A DNA stretch of 64,000 nucleotides from Lachnospiraceae bacterium (GCA_017527205.1 JAFXQK010000008.1:56138-120137), one strand, 5' to 3'; counted from the stretch's first letter, positions 8,607 to 17,210 are shown. Notes: generated by a model not told the origin, from the sequence alone. A program made the numbers and translations.

Positions 8607-9062
8607 ATGTTGTACCCGAGTATTTTTAATGAAAGCATTTTTGATGACCTGATGGATTTTGATTTCCCTGCATTCAAAGGATTTGGAGACGTAGACAAGA
8701 AACTCTACGGAAAGCATGCAGCGCAGATGATGAAGACCGACGTGCACGAGCACGAGGATAAATATGAGGTGGACATTGATCTGCCGGGCTTTAAGAAGGA
8801 TGAAATCACTTTGAATCTGGAGAATGGTTACCTGACCGTTTCGGCGGCGAAGGGACTCGACAAGGATGAGAAGGACAAGAAGGGTAAGCTCATCAGACAG
8901 GAGCGTTACGCAGGCTCGATGCAGAGAAGCTTCTTCGTTGGCGAAAACCTCACGGAGGAAGACATCAAGGCGAAATTCGAGGATGGCGTTTTGAAACTCA
9001 CCGTTCCTAAGAAGGAAGCGCCGAAGCTCCCTGAGAAGAAGACCATTATGATCGAAGGATAA
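8607..9062 (+). CDS. Hsp20/alpha-crystallin small heat shock protein
   Basis: The 151-residue protein has a short N-terminal arm, an alpha-crystallin domain from about residue 40 (DVHEHEDKYEVDIDLPGFKKDE) through the beta-strand region, and GVLKLTVPKKE as the conserved G-x-L end of the domain. A short tail with the I-x-I-like TIMIEG follows. It holds unfolding proteins as ATP-independent oligomers in the cytoplasm. The ATG follows AAAAGGAGGAATGACCT. Its promoter carries CIRCE, so heat induction through HrcA is expected. It is monocistronic, with a terminator directly behind. Confidence 0.95.
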   Translation: MLYPSIFNESIFDDLMDFDFPAFKGFGDVDKKLYGKHAAQMMKTDVHEHEDKYEVDIDLPGFKKDEITLNLENGYLTVSAAKGLDKDEKDKKGKLIRQERYAGSMQRSFFVGENLTEEDIKAKFEDGVLKLTVPKKEAPKLPEKKTIMIEG

Positions 9063-9088
9063 TAGGGTCGTAAGCATTAAGAAGACGA

Positions 9089-9128
9089 AAAAGGCCTCGC
9101 TGGAAGAAATTCCGGCGGGGCCTTTTTT
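9089..9128 (+). terminator. Terminator of hsp20
   Basis: AAGGCCTCGCTGG and CCGGCGGGGCCTT form a long GC-rich stem with a TTTTTT tail. Confidence 0.9.
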
Positions 9129-9214
9129 CATGCGCAAGGTGTTTGCGCATAAATGATTTTGTATCTCGTGCATGGGAACTTTGTATGATAACAGCATGGA
9201 GATGAACAAGAAGT

Positions 9215-10843
9215 TTATAATTTCGCGCGCAGGATGCTTCGATACAAAAGTCCCGTGATGGCCAGGATCAAGGCAATCGCGCAAAGGGTTATGACGTTGA
9301 CATAGGAGGTAGGAAGCAGCATGGCAAGGATGGCAGGAATCAATATCACAAAAATGCCAAGCATGCTAAGGCCTGTTGCGGCGCCTTGCTTTACAACCTC
9401 CATTTCGCTTTCCCATTGGAATTTCGGGAATTTGACGTTACAAAACAGTCCAAAGGTGACCGCGAACAGAATTGCCGTTGTGGGAACGATGAGGAGCCAC
9501 AGACGCTCCGGCAGGCCTGCGGAAACCGTAAAGAGCAGGATCACCTCTGACACGAAATAGAAGGGTGCCATGAACAGTAGGCTAAACAGCAGCTTTGCCT
9601 GCATGATGTCTTTTTTCGCAACGGGAAGAGTCTGCAAAATCCACCAATTTTTTCCTTCGATGGAGAGAGAGGAGGCCGCCGGGGTCATGATGCAGAACAT
9701 GAAACCCAAAATGAAGGGAAGGGCTGCATTTGCATTGACGTCAATCGGCAGGTTGCCGGCATTGGTAAGGAGCGTCTTTGGATCAAAGAACGCCAGGGCA
9801 ATCGTCATCGCGAGGGCGAAAACGGGGCCTACGATCGTATTGGTAACATAGATTCCAGAAGAAAAATATCGCTTTGCCTCTTTGCGAACGAGGGCCGTCA
9901 AGAGAGTTTCCGAGCGCATGGCTTTCATCTGAAACTCATGATGCATGCTCGGCGGAAAGAGCTTTGCAGAGATCGCAAAGAAGTTCTTGCCAATAAGGAG
10001 CGCGGTCAGAACGAAAAGCGCCGCTGAGCCTGCTCCATAGAGAAGGAAGCCGGGGATATTTTCCCCTAAAAGGCAGGATCCCCAGGTTTTTAACAACGGG
10101 AAGGAGGTCTCCACCTTCTCAAAGGTTTTTTGCGTCTCTAGTGACAGGGCCTTTGTGATTTCCTCTGAGGAGGCGTCTTGGCTGAAGAAATCCACCTTCA
10201 TCGGTCCGGTTCCGCCATTTATGGAAGAGAAAACCATCGGCAATAAAAGCGAAGCAACAACAATGATCAGGACGAAAATGGTCTCCGTCAGTACCTTATG
10301 GCGATTGCGGGCAACCAGAGCTGCAACGGCTATGCCAAACCAGGCCATCAATGTTGTCGGAAGGATCGGCAGAAGAAAAAGTGCCAGCACCAGATTCAGG
10401 TAAAACGGTGCGCCAGCCTTGCAGGTAAAGGCATATACCAAAAAGGTCGGAAGAATGATGATGGCGCCGATCAGCAGGTTTTCCACATAGGCATGCACGA
10501 GTCTCGCGGCAGCGATGGGAAAGCTTTTGATGGGCAGGGAGGAGAGGAGCGTTAAGTCCTTATCACGATAGAGAGAGGACTTCGCCTTAAACAGCCCAAA
10601 GATCAACAGGAAGATGCAAGAAAGCAGGGAATAGATCTCTGGGATCTTGTCACCGACGCCGAGGAATGCCATTCCGTAAGCCGAAAAGGTTAAATACCCA
10701 CCTAAGATCAGAACGACAATCAAAAGGACAACCGCCATGATCGTTTTTTTCTTCTTTTCTGCGGGATCTTTGACGTGACGAAGCACGTTCAGGTCAAAAA
10801 GGTTTAATAATTCTAATTTTGTTAACGTAATAAATTGTTTCAT
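9215..10843 (-). CDS. ABC exporter permease (ABC-2/ABC exporter family)
   Basis: The 542-residue membrane protein has about 12 hydrophobic segments in two halves, with a soluble loop near residues 210-250. The start KLELLNLFDLNVLRH and the segment SSLYRDKDLTLLSSLPI (near 110) are typical of putative ABC exporters related to EcsB. It lies 29 bp behind its ATPase gene and follows AAAAGGAGTCAATCA. The substrate is unknown; such pairs move peptides or lipids outward. Confidence 0.85.
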   Translation of the reverse strand: MKQFITLTKLELLNLFDLNVLRHVKDPAEKKKKTIMAVVLLIVVLILGGYLTFSAYGMAFLGVGDKIPEIYSLLSCIFLLIFGLFKAKSSLYRDKDLTLLSSLPIKSFPIAAARLVHAYVENLLIGAIIILPTFLVYAFTCKAGAPFYLNLVLALFLLPILPTTLMAWFGIAVAALVARNRHKVLTETIFVLIIVVASLLLPMVFSSINGGTGPMKVDFFSQDASSEEITKALSLETQKTFEKVETSFPLLKTWGSCLLGENIPGFLLYGAGSAALFVLTALLIGKNFFAISAKLFPPSMHHEFQMKAMRSETLLTALVRKEAKRYFSSGIYVTNTIVGPVFALAMTIALAFFDPKTLLTNAGNLPIDVNANAALPFILGFMFCIMTPAASSLSIEGKNWWILQTLPVAKKDIMQAKLLFSLLFMAPFYFVSEVILLFTVSAGLPERLWLLIVPTTAILFAVTFGLFCNVKFPKFQWESEMEVVKQGAATGLSMLGIFVILIPAILAMLLPTSYVNVITLCAIALILAITGLLYRSILRAKL

Positions 10844-10872
10844 TGATTGACTCCTTTTGGAACGAAATGGGG

Positions 10873-11586
10873 TTATTCGTTCACGGTCTCCATAAACAGG
10901 GTTTCCAGAGAGGACTGATCCTTAATGACTTCGCTCATGAGGCCGCTTGTGATCAGGTGTCCCTCCTTGATGATGGCGACCTTGTTACAAAGCTTTTCCG
11001 CAACGTCCAGCACGTGCGTTGAGAAGAAGATGGCGCCGCCGCGCTTGGTGAGCTCTGCCATGATTTCCTTTAAGAGGAAAGTAGCCTTCGGGTCGAGTCC
11101 TACGAAGGGCTCATCCATAATGAGAAGCTTGGGGTCATGCAGCAGGGCGGAGATCAGTACCAGCTTTTGCTTCATGCCGTGAGAATAGGAGGAGATCAGG
11201 TCTCCCAGGGAGCTTGTGATCTCAAAGCGGTCAGCGTAATCCTTGATTCGCTGCTCGCGGTCGGCAGCAGAGATCATAAAGACGTCGGCGATGAAATTCA
11301 GGTATTGAATACCCGTCATGAATTCGTAGACGTCGGGGTTGTCAGGAACGTAAGCGATGCGTTTTTTTACCTCCAGAGGATTCTTTTGTATGTCGAGGCC
11401 ATCGATGAGAACCTCACCCTTGTCAAAGGAATGGATCCCCGTGATGGCCTTTAGAAGCGTCGTCTTTCCGGCACCGTTATGGCCAATGAAGGCGTAAATG
11501 TCACCCTTTTCAATATGGAGGGAGATATCCGTAATGCCCTTGGTTGTTCCTTGATAATGCTTTTCCAAATGTTGAATCACTAACAT
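10873..11586 (-). CDS. ABC transporter ATP-binding protein
   Basis: The 237-residue ATPase has Walker A GHNGAGKTT (about residues 35-43), a Q-loop region AYVPDNPDVYEFMT, signature SYSHGMKQKL (the less common SHGMKQ form of exporter ATPases), Walker B LLIMDEPFVGLD and the H-loop STH. It pairs with the permease directly downstream. The ATG follows AAAAGGAGTTTCAAACC. The 244-bp gap to 11830 is AT-rich, with overlapping TATTAT-like runs near 11620-11650 that probably include its promoter. Confidence 0.93.
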   Translation of the reverse strand: MLVIQHLEKHYQGTTKGITDISLHIEKGDIYAFIGHNGAGKTTLLKAITGIHSFDKGEVLIDGLDIQKNPLEVKKRIAYVPDNPDVYEFMTGIQYLNFIADVFMISAADREQRIKDYADRFEITSSLGDLISSYSHGMKQKLVLISALLHDPKLLIMDEPFVGLDPKATFLLKEIMAELTKRGGAIFFSTHVLDVAEKLCNKVAIIKEGHLITSGLMSEVIKDQSSLETLFMETVNE

Positions 11587-11830
11587 GGTTTGAAACTCCT
11601 TTTACTATGTATCACGTGTATTGTTTACTATAATACAAATAATACTATAAACTGATAGCTTTGTCAAGTAGGGTTGCCTAGATTTTGTTTGCTCATTGCG
11701 TTATCAGTAGAAACCGCTTATTTTTTGTTTCCTTCATTGCTTTTTTCGGGAGGGACTCATATAATGAAAATGGCGGTAGGGGGGCGCAAGGCTGTGCTTC
11801 CTGTATATGACTGTATGAGGGAGCAAACGC

Positions 11831-12805
11831 ATGGACGATTCAAAGAAAATAGTCGGGGAAGGTTCGAAGAATATGATTGAGGAAGGCTCGAAGAAAATGG
11901 TTGAGGAAAACTCGAAGGAAACGAAAAAGAAAGCTTCGGAGGAACGGAAAAAAGGTTCCGGGGGGAATTTACAAAAGAAACTGGAGGAGGTGCTGTCGTG
12001 CCTGCTGATTTCCGTGGGCGCACTGCTGGCGAGCTTCTCCGTTGTGTGTATTTTGATCCCCAATGATGCCATCGATTATGGAACGGCGGGCATCGCCATT
12101 ATCATTAGTAAGCTGACAAACTGGAATCTGTCCATGTGTGTGGCAGGCGTGTTTTTGCCTTTTATCATCGCCGGCTTTCTGATTCTTGGGAAGAAATTTG
12201 GCATCAAGGCCCTGCTCGGTTCCGCGGTTTATACTGTCGGCATCGCGATCTTTGAGAGGATTCCCTTTGAACTGAACACGGAACATTTCCTCGCGGTGGT
12301 ATTTGGCGGAGCCATTCTTGGAGCAGGTCTGTCCATTATCTTAAAAAACGGCGGGTGTATTGACGGATCCGAGATCTTTGCGAATATTGTCGTTAAAAAG
12401 ATTTCTGACAAGACGGGAAAGAATTTTAGCATGACCTATCTGCTGATCGGTTTTAATGCCTGTGTTTATGCGGCCGTTTTCCTTCTCATCAATCGCAATG
12501 CTGCGCTGATGAGTCTTCTTGTGTATGTCGTTGCGACCTCCATCATCAATCACTTTACCGCAAACTATGAAGCAATCAAGCAGGTTACCATTATCACCAA
12601 GGAGCCGGAAGAGCTGGTAAATGCCATCAAAAAGGAGCTCAACAAGACCTGCACCATGATGAATTCCTATGGCGCCATCGCAGGGGAGAACAAGACGCTC
12701 ATCTGCTACGTCAACTACTTCGAGCTTCCGAAGCTGAAGGAGATCATCTCGAGAAATAAGGGTACGTTCAGTACGGTATCCACGATTGAGGAGATTCTGA
12801 GATAG
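11831..12805 (+). CDS. YitT family membrane protein with charged N-terminal extension
   Basis: The 324-residue protein has five or six membrane segments from about residue 55 (YitT_membrane domain; IDGSEIFANIVVKKIS near 176 is typical). It ends in a soluble DUF2179 domain (VTIITKEPEELVNAIKKEL to the end) that resembles a small-ligand-binding fold. The first 45 residues are unusual: a highly charged stretch repeating GSKxMxEE-like units (KKIVGEGSKNMIEEGSKKMV). The function of the family is unknown. The ATG follows TGAGGGAGCAAACGC. Confidence 0.85.
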   Translation: MDDSKKIVGEGSKNMIEEGSKKMVEENSKETKKKASEERKKGSGGNLQKKLEEVLSCLLISVGALLASFSVVCILIPNDAIDYGTAGIAIIISKLTNWNLSMCVAGVFLPFIIAGFLILGKKFGIKALLGSAVYTVGIAIFERIPFELNTEHFLAVVFGGAILGAGLSIILKNGGCIDGSEIFANIVVKKISDKTGKNFSMTYLLIGFNACVYAAVFLLINRNAALMSLLVYVVATSIINHFTANYEAIKQVTIITKEPEELVNAIKKELNKTCTMMNSYGAIAGENKTLICYVNYFELPKLKEIISRNKGTFSTVSTIEEILR

Positions 12806-12823
12806 GATACGGTCATCTGATCA

Positions 12824-13951
12824 TTATGTCAAATGTTTTTTCTGGGCCATGGTCAAAAGGAAGGCGATCGGGAAGGCAATGATCATGGACAGAAGGAACA
12901 TGCCAAACCCTGGACCGACATAGGCGACGCAGGTAATAAAGCTTGGGAAGGCGAAGGAGCTGCATTGTGCTCCCGCAAATCCTGCAATGCCGCCGCCAAC
13001 GGCACCTGCAATGCAGGCGGAAAGCATGGCACGAGGCTTACTTACGGTTACGCCAAAGAGGGCGGGCTCCGTCACGCCGAGGGCGCAGGAGAGAGTCGCC
13101 TGATAGGAAATGTTGCGCTCCTGCTTATCCTTTGCGATAAGCGCTAAGGCAAGACAAGCGCCGCATTGTCCGTAGACTGCGCCGCCAAGAAGCGGCAGGA
13201 TGGTGTCGAAGCCATTCGTCGCAATCGCGCCGATGCAGACGGGAACGATGCTCCAATGCGCACCGAGAAAGACCATGGGTTGGATGAAAAAGCCCATGAA
13301 GATGCCTGCGGCGATAGGGTTCCAATAGTACAGAACATAAAAGATTTTCGTCAGAAGATTACCAATCCAGCCGCCCATGGGTCCAAAGAGCAGGAAGGTC
13401 ACGGGAAGTACGATGACGCAGCAAATCAGTGGTTTTAAGAAGCCCTTGAGAGATTCCGGGAGGAATTTGTCACAGGGCTTTTCTACAAAGTATAAAAGTC
13501 CGATGGCGAGGATCACGGGAATCACGCTGGAATGGTAAATGGCCGGTTGGATCGGGAGGCCTGCGAAGCTTAAGCCCTGATTGTTTTCCAAAATGGCGAC
13601 AATGTCTGGGTAGAGCATGGCCACGGGGATCAATAGGGAAATAAACGGATCGGTCTTCCATTGCTTCGATGCCGTCAGGGCAAGGAAGAAGGGCAGGAAA
13701 TAAAAGAATCCGTCAGAGCCTGCGTAGAAGACGGCGTAAAGGCCGCTTTCCGTGGACAACACGTGAAAATTTACGAGCAGGATCAGGATGCTCTTGATGA
13801 TGCTGGCAGCGGTCAGACAGCCAATGATGGGCAGAAAGAGTCCTGTAATCTGCTGGATCACTTTTTGATATCCCTTTGGCTTTCTGTTTGCCAGGGGATG
13901 ATTTTTGGTGGCAGTCTTTGTTGAGGCTGTGGACTGATTTTTTTGTGTCAT
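12824..13951 (-). CDS. PTS EIIC membrane domain, stand-alone (glucose/beta-glucoside type)
   Basis: The 375-residue protein has about ten membrane segments. The conserved GVTEPALFGV (about residues 299-308, usually GITEPAIYG) marks the sugar-binding loop of glucose-superfamily EIIC proteins. The EIIB and EIIA domains normally fused or adjacent are absent, so it would need partners encoded elsewhere. It starts 41 bp behind the reverse transcriptase stop, on the same strand, after GAAGGATAG. It converges on the YitT gene with an 18-bp gap. Confidence 0.85.
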   Translation of the reverse strand: MTQKNQSTASTKTATKNHPLANRKPKGYQKVIQQITGLFLPIIGCLTAASIIKSILILLVNFHVLSTESGLYAVFYAGSDGFFYFLPFFLALTASKQWKTDPFISLLIPVAMLYPDIVAILENNQGLSFAGLPIQPAIYHSSVIPVILAIGLLYFVEKPCDKFLPESLKGFLKPLICCVIVLPVTFLLFGPMGGWIGNLLTKIFYVLYYWNPIAAGIFMGFFIQPMVFLGAHWSIVPVCIGAIATNGFDTILPLLGGAVYGQCGACLALALIAKDKQERNISYQATLSCALGVTEPALFGVTVSKPRAMLSACIAGAVGGGIAGFAGAQCSSFAFPSFITCVAYVGPGFGMFLLSMIIAFPIAFLLTMAQKKHLT

Positions 13952-13992
13952 AATTGATTTCTATCCTTCTTTCGTGATTTAGGTCGTTTCTT

Positions 13993-15306
13993 TCAGTTTG
14001 CGTTCTTTCGAAAATCGTGGTAGGCGTGAACCAGGGTTTGATAGCCCAGGGATTTTAAGTCTGCATACCGGGCATCAAAGCGGGCTTTTGTGTGGCGTCC
14101 TGTCAGCAGGGTGCGAAGACATTCCTGCGCATACAAGTCGATGATGCGGAGACTTTCGTCCGTATTGATCGTCGGAAAGTACCAAAAGGACCAGGAAAGG
14201 TCATTTTCCGCAGAGCTTTCCAGCAGCTTTCGGTGAAAGACGCGGATGAAGGCTTTGGCTGCTTTTTCTCCCGAAAGGTCATTGCGATGCTGCCAGCGCT
14301 GTAGGGCTCTCGTCTTACGGCGCATTTTTTGTTTGATCTTTTTCACGGAGACGGGCGATACGTCGATCACGCCCTTCTTCAGCGAAAAACCGAGAAAAAC
14401 GAAGCCCTCCTCGGGTGCGTGATATTCTTCCTTCTTAGAATTGATGGACAGGCCCTTGGCAGCCAGAAAACTGCGAATGGTCTCCGCATGCTTTTGTACT
14501 TCCTCCATGGTGTCGCCAAAAACAATGACGTCATCGCTATAGCGGGCATAGGGAATGCCGCGGTCAAAGAACCACTGGTCCATGTCACGCAGGTAAAGGT
14601 TTGCATAGAAGGAGGCAAGGGGTGTTCCTGCCATGATCCCTTTTTGTTCCTTGATGATGAGAGCTTCTTCCATGTCGATTTCGTCTCTGTCGGCTTCCTC
14701 CATCGGCGCGTCGGTAACAGGTGTTTTCCTATGGCCGTGGCTTACGTTATGACAGGGTTTTCCGTCGTCGATTACATAAGGCTCCGTCAAAAGGGTCTTA
14801 AGAAAGGTAAAAAGCCTTGGATCGTCCTTCAGAACGGTTTCGAGCTCCGGCAAAAGTCGTTCCACGGGAATGGAATTAAAATAGTTGCTGACGTCAACCT
14901 TATAGGAGTATTTCTGATAAAGGTTTGGTATCTGCCGAAGGCTGCGGATGGCATCCTTCGCGCTTTTTCCGGGGCGGAAGGAGTAGAGATTGTCACAAAA
15001 CAAGCCATCATAGGTTCGCAGCAGTAAAAAAGTCAGCAGCTTTAGCACCGTGTTTTCGGCAGCAGGATAGGTATAGACAGTGCGCTTTTTTGGGGTACTC
15101 TGCTTGCTGATAATGGATTTCCGCGGAAGAGGAAATTCTTGTAAAATGGATATGTTTTGAATCAGGTCGCAGACAGGTAAATATCTCTGCGCGTCAAGAA
15201 ATCCCCGCATTTGGCGTTCTATATCCTTAGGGCATGCGAGGGAGGTCTTGTAATCATAAAATGTTTCCCAGACCTGCGGCCTGGAGAGGAGATCCAATAA
15301 ACTCAT
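13993..15306 (-). CDS. Stand-alone reverse transcriptase
   Basis: The 437-residue protein from ATG 15306 carries the palm and finger motifs of group II-like bacterial reverse transcriptases. These include VLKLLTFLLLRTYDGLF, SFRPGKSAKDAI, YKVDVSNYFNSIP (first catalytic Asp), IMAGTPLASFYANLYL, the catalytic ARYSDDVIVFG (YSDD box), and GLSINSKKEEY then FLGFSLKK. A thumb-like helical C-terminus follows. There is no HNH domain, and no intron domain V/VI was recognised around it. An acidic insert of about 40 residues lies before IMAG. The frame stays open upstream to a TTG at 15444 (46 more residues), but that stretch has no ribosome site and consists of hairpins, so 15306 is preferred. The subfamily is undecided. 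Confidence 0.9.
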   Translation of the reverse strand: MSLLDLLSRPQVWETFYDYKTSLACPKDIERQMRGFLDAQRYLPVCDLIQNISILQEFPLPRKSIISKQSTPKKRTVYTYPAAENTVLKLLTFLLLRTYDGLFCDNLYSFRPGKSAKDAIRSLRQIPNLYQKYSYKVDVSNYFNSIPVERLLPELETVLKDDPRLFTFLKTLLTEPYVIDDGKPCHNVSHGHRKTPVTDAPMEEADRDEIDMEEALIIKEQKGIMAGTPLASFYANLYLRDMDQWFFDRGIPYARYSDDVIVFGDTMEEVQKHAETIRSFLAAKGLSINSKKEEYHAPEEGFVFLGFSLKKGVIDVSPVSVKKIKQKMRRKTRALQRWQHRNDLSGEKAAKAFIRVFHRKLLESSAENDLSWSFWYFPTINTDESLRIIDLYAQECLRTLLTGRHTKARFDARYADLKSLGYQTLVHAYHDFRKNAN

Positions 15307-15448
15307 TTTTATGTTTCCCGTATACGGAACTTCCCTGGGAAGCAGTGATGCAAAATGGCTTTTATGACCTATTTGCAATATTGCTGTCGCGTGGTTTTCC
15401 TTTCCCGCGACAGGCTTCCCAACATTGGGAGCTGCGTCAGACAAAAAG
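15307..15448 (-). other. Hairpin-rich leader immediately upstream of the reverse transcriptase
   Basis: Read on the minus strand this contains CTGTCGCG...CGCGACAG (15413-15384, an 8-bp stem with a 14-nt loop), TCCCA-ATGT-TGGGA and the palindromes GCAATATTGC and CCGTATACGG. It could be translated as a 46-residue N-terminal extension of the enzyme, but the density of dyads suggests structured RNA. Confidence 0.5.
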
Positions 15449-15585
15449 AAAAACAGGAAGAGAAATAGTTAAATTCAGGTAAATTACCTGAATGTACGGG
15501 ATCGTACGTAAGACGGTTGCCTGCGAAACACGAATAGTCTTACGCCGGACCCATCACAGGCGCTAAGCGTTCTCTTCCTGTCTTT
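15449..15585 (-). ncRNA. Putative structured RNA linked to the reverse transcriptase
   Basis: On the minus strand, AAAGACAGGAAGAGAA pairs with TTCTCTTCCTGTTTTT, a 16-bp stem with one G-U pair enclosing about 105 nt. The G-U pair would be an A-C mismatch on the plus strand, which favours minus-strand sense. Inside are CGCTTAGCG, an 8-bp stem CGTAAGAC/GTCTTACG with a 22-nt loop (15544-15507), GTACG-4 nt-CGTAC (15507-15494) and ATTCAGGTA-3 nt-TACCTGAAT (15493-15473). The closing stem runs into a U-rich tail, so the RNA may end here. The layout resembles retron msr-msd RNAs, but identity is unproven. Confidence 0.6.
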
Positions 15586-15592
15586 ATTAAGA

Positions 15593-16141
15593 TTATTTCA
15601 GGGTTTCCCTGGTACGCCTGATGACATAGGACTTTGTATTCCACCAGCCGGCATGGTCATAGTAAAACCGAAGATAAGGAACGCCCTCCCTTTGGCATTT
15701 GACGCGCGTTGACTGCGCGCTGCTTGCTTCAGACATCAGCTCCACCACCAAAGCCTTTTTCTCTGATAGGCCTTCCCACAGGGTAATCAGGGTTGCTCGG
15801 CCATTGCGGATTTTTTCCGTCGTCAGACGATAGGCAGGGAAGTTCCCCATGAAAATGTCACAAAAATACTGCTCATAGGTCTTTCCGGAGTTATACTGGT
15901 TTGCCTCCGCGGGCATCTCAGGTCCCCAGGAATCGCCTGATGCAGGGCGCTGTGTCGGACGGATGGTTGCGGCGCTTCCGGTCTGAGGACGGGAAGCATT
16001 GGATGAACTGGTAGCATTTGCGTTGCCTGACACATTGTTCATGGCATTGGTAGCTTCCTTTGCCACGGACTGTGCAGCGTCTTTGATCTGCTTCAAAACT
16101 TCATTGCCTGCAGAACCAAACAGCTTGTCTAAAAGTCCCAT
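15593..16141 (-). CDS. Conserved-looking protein of unknown function, upstream of the structured RNA
   Basis: I do not recognise this 182-residue protein. The start MGLLDKLFGSAGNEVLKQIK looks like an amphipathic anchor, then comes a Ser/Asn/Thr/Pro-rich linker (about residues 30-85). The compact C-terminal domain runs from YEQYFCDIFMGNFPAYRL, with KKALVVELMSEASSAQSTR and a terminal YLRFYYDHAGWWNTKSYVI. That domain has the alternating pattern of a restriction-endonuclease-like or similar alpha/beta fold, but I cannot confirm it. The stop is only 8 bp from the structured RNA, and the ribosome site is AAAAGGAGGGCCAACTC. Confidence 0.7.
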   Translation of the reverse strand: MGLLDKLFGSAGNEVLKQIKDAAQSVAKEATNAMNNVSGNANATSSSNASRPQTGSAATIRPTQRPASGDSWGPEMPAEANQYNSGKTYEQYFCDIFMGNFPAYRLTTEKIRNGRATLITLWEGLSEKKALVVELMSEASSAQSTRVKCQREGVPYLRFYYDHAGWWNTKSYVIRRTRETLK

Positions 16142-16237
16142 GAGTTGGCCCTCCTTTTGTAGGTGTCGCGGAATGAATCGTTTTCGTAACCTGCTCTCAT
16201 TATAATGAAAAATCGTAGGAAAAACAAGCGCATTTTG

Positions 16238-17116
16238 TTATTGCGCGGCATTGGTTTCCTTGCGATGAATCAGGTAGAAGCCAATCGCTATAAGAATGGC
16301 ACCAAGGACGAGGGCAGTGATGACAATCGGAGGTGTAAGAGGAACTTCCGCATAGCTGATCAAAATGCCGCCAAGGTTAAACAGGCTATGGATGATCATG
16401 GTGCTTAATATGGAATTCGTGCGGATGGCAATCAGGCAAAGTATGATTCCTAAAATCGTCGCATATACAAACCAAAGGATCTGTCCGTGCACCAGACCGA
16501 AAATGACAGACGATAGTAAGATGCCAACCCATTTTGGAAGTGCTTTGTTGAAGCGGCTTAGCATTAAGCCACGGAAGGTGAGCTCTTCAGAGATGGGGGC
16601 GCATAGTCCCTTTGCGATGAGCGATAATAGCAGGGAGCCTTCCGTAACAAAGCTGGACGAATCCGAATAATCAGCAATCCAGGACTCTGGCATGAGGTTC
16701 AGAAAGGCATTCAAAAAAAAGAAGAGGCCAACGGTAAGAACCAGGATGCCAGGGATATCCTTGGCAGGAAAGGGAAGTACTTGGGTTTCCTTCCAAAAGC
16801 TCTTCTTGCGGATGGCAAAGAAGATGATCAGGACGATAACAAGCAGGGATACATAGAGAAGGAATGTCAGATTGATGTTTTCGTAGATTTTTGTCTCCAT
16901 GTAATGCGTTAATGCATCTGCGTCAAAGGGAACGCCATTTGCAGTATCCTCAGCAACCTTGTCGATGCCATATTTCATCATGAGAATAAACGTGATCACA
17001 TATTGAGTAAACAGAAAAAGTCCAAAATACAATAGGCCGCTGACGATTGACGTCAGGATATTTGGCATTGCCCTGAAAGGCTTGCTACTTTGGATTTCCG
17101 TATTGTTTTCTGACAT
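16238..17116 (-). CDS. CPBP family intramembrane glutamic endopeptidase
   Basis: The 292-residue protein has eight hydrophobic segments. All three active-site motifs are present in the last third: SEELTFRGLMLSRF (EExxxR), VIFGLVHGQ (FxxxH) and MIIHSLFNLGG (HxxxN). This is the complete Rce1-like catalytic set. Bacterial members act on membrane substrates such as peptides or anti-sigma factors; the target here is unknown. The ATG follows AAAGGAGCTCCTCT. It lies 94 bp behind the CobW-like gene on the same strand. Confidence 0.92.
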   Translation of the reverse strand: MSENNTEIQSSKPFRAMPNILTSIVSGLLYFGLFLFTQYVITFILMMKYGIDKVAEDTANGVPFDADALTHYMETKIYENINLTFLLYVSLLVIVLIIFFAIRKKSFWKETQVLPFPAKDIPGILVLTVGLFFFLNAFLNLMPESWIADYSDSSSFVTEGSLLLSLIAKGLCAPISEELTFRGLMLSRFNKALPKWVGILLSSVIFGLVHGQILWFVYATILGIILCLIAIRTNSILSTMIIHSLFNLGGILISYAEVPLTPPIVITALVLGAILIAIGFYLIHRKETNAAQ

Positions 17117-17210
17117 AGAGGAGCTCCTTTCGTAGTATGTGTTTTAGCTCTGACTTCGCAGTGGAGTCGAAGCGATTCGAAGACATTAGGACATGATTTC
17201 ATGGTCTTTC

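Noticed and set aside
11674..11880. 68-codon frame before the YitT gene
   Set aside because: It overlaps the YitT start in another frame, has no ribosome site and no protein-like pattern.
15307..15444. Longer N-terminus for the reverse transcriptase from TTG 15444
   Set aside because: No ribosome site, TTG start, and the stretch is dominated by hairpins; kept as possible but not preferred.
13993..15585. Classical retron call
   Set aside because: The RNA layout fits but the RT lacks an evident VTG motif and has group II-like blocks, so I name it only as retron-like.
13993..15585. Group II intron
   Set aside because: No domain V/VI structure, no intron boundary motif (GUGYG) and no HNH or clear DNA-binding domain were seen around the RT.
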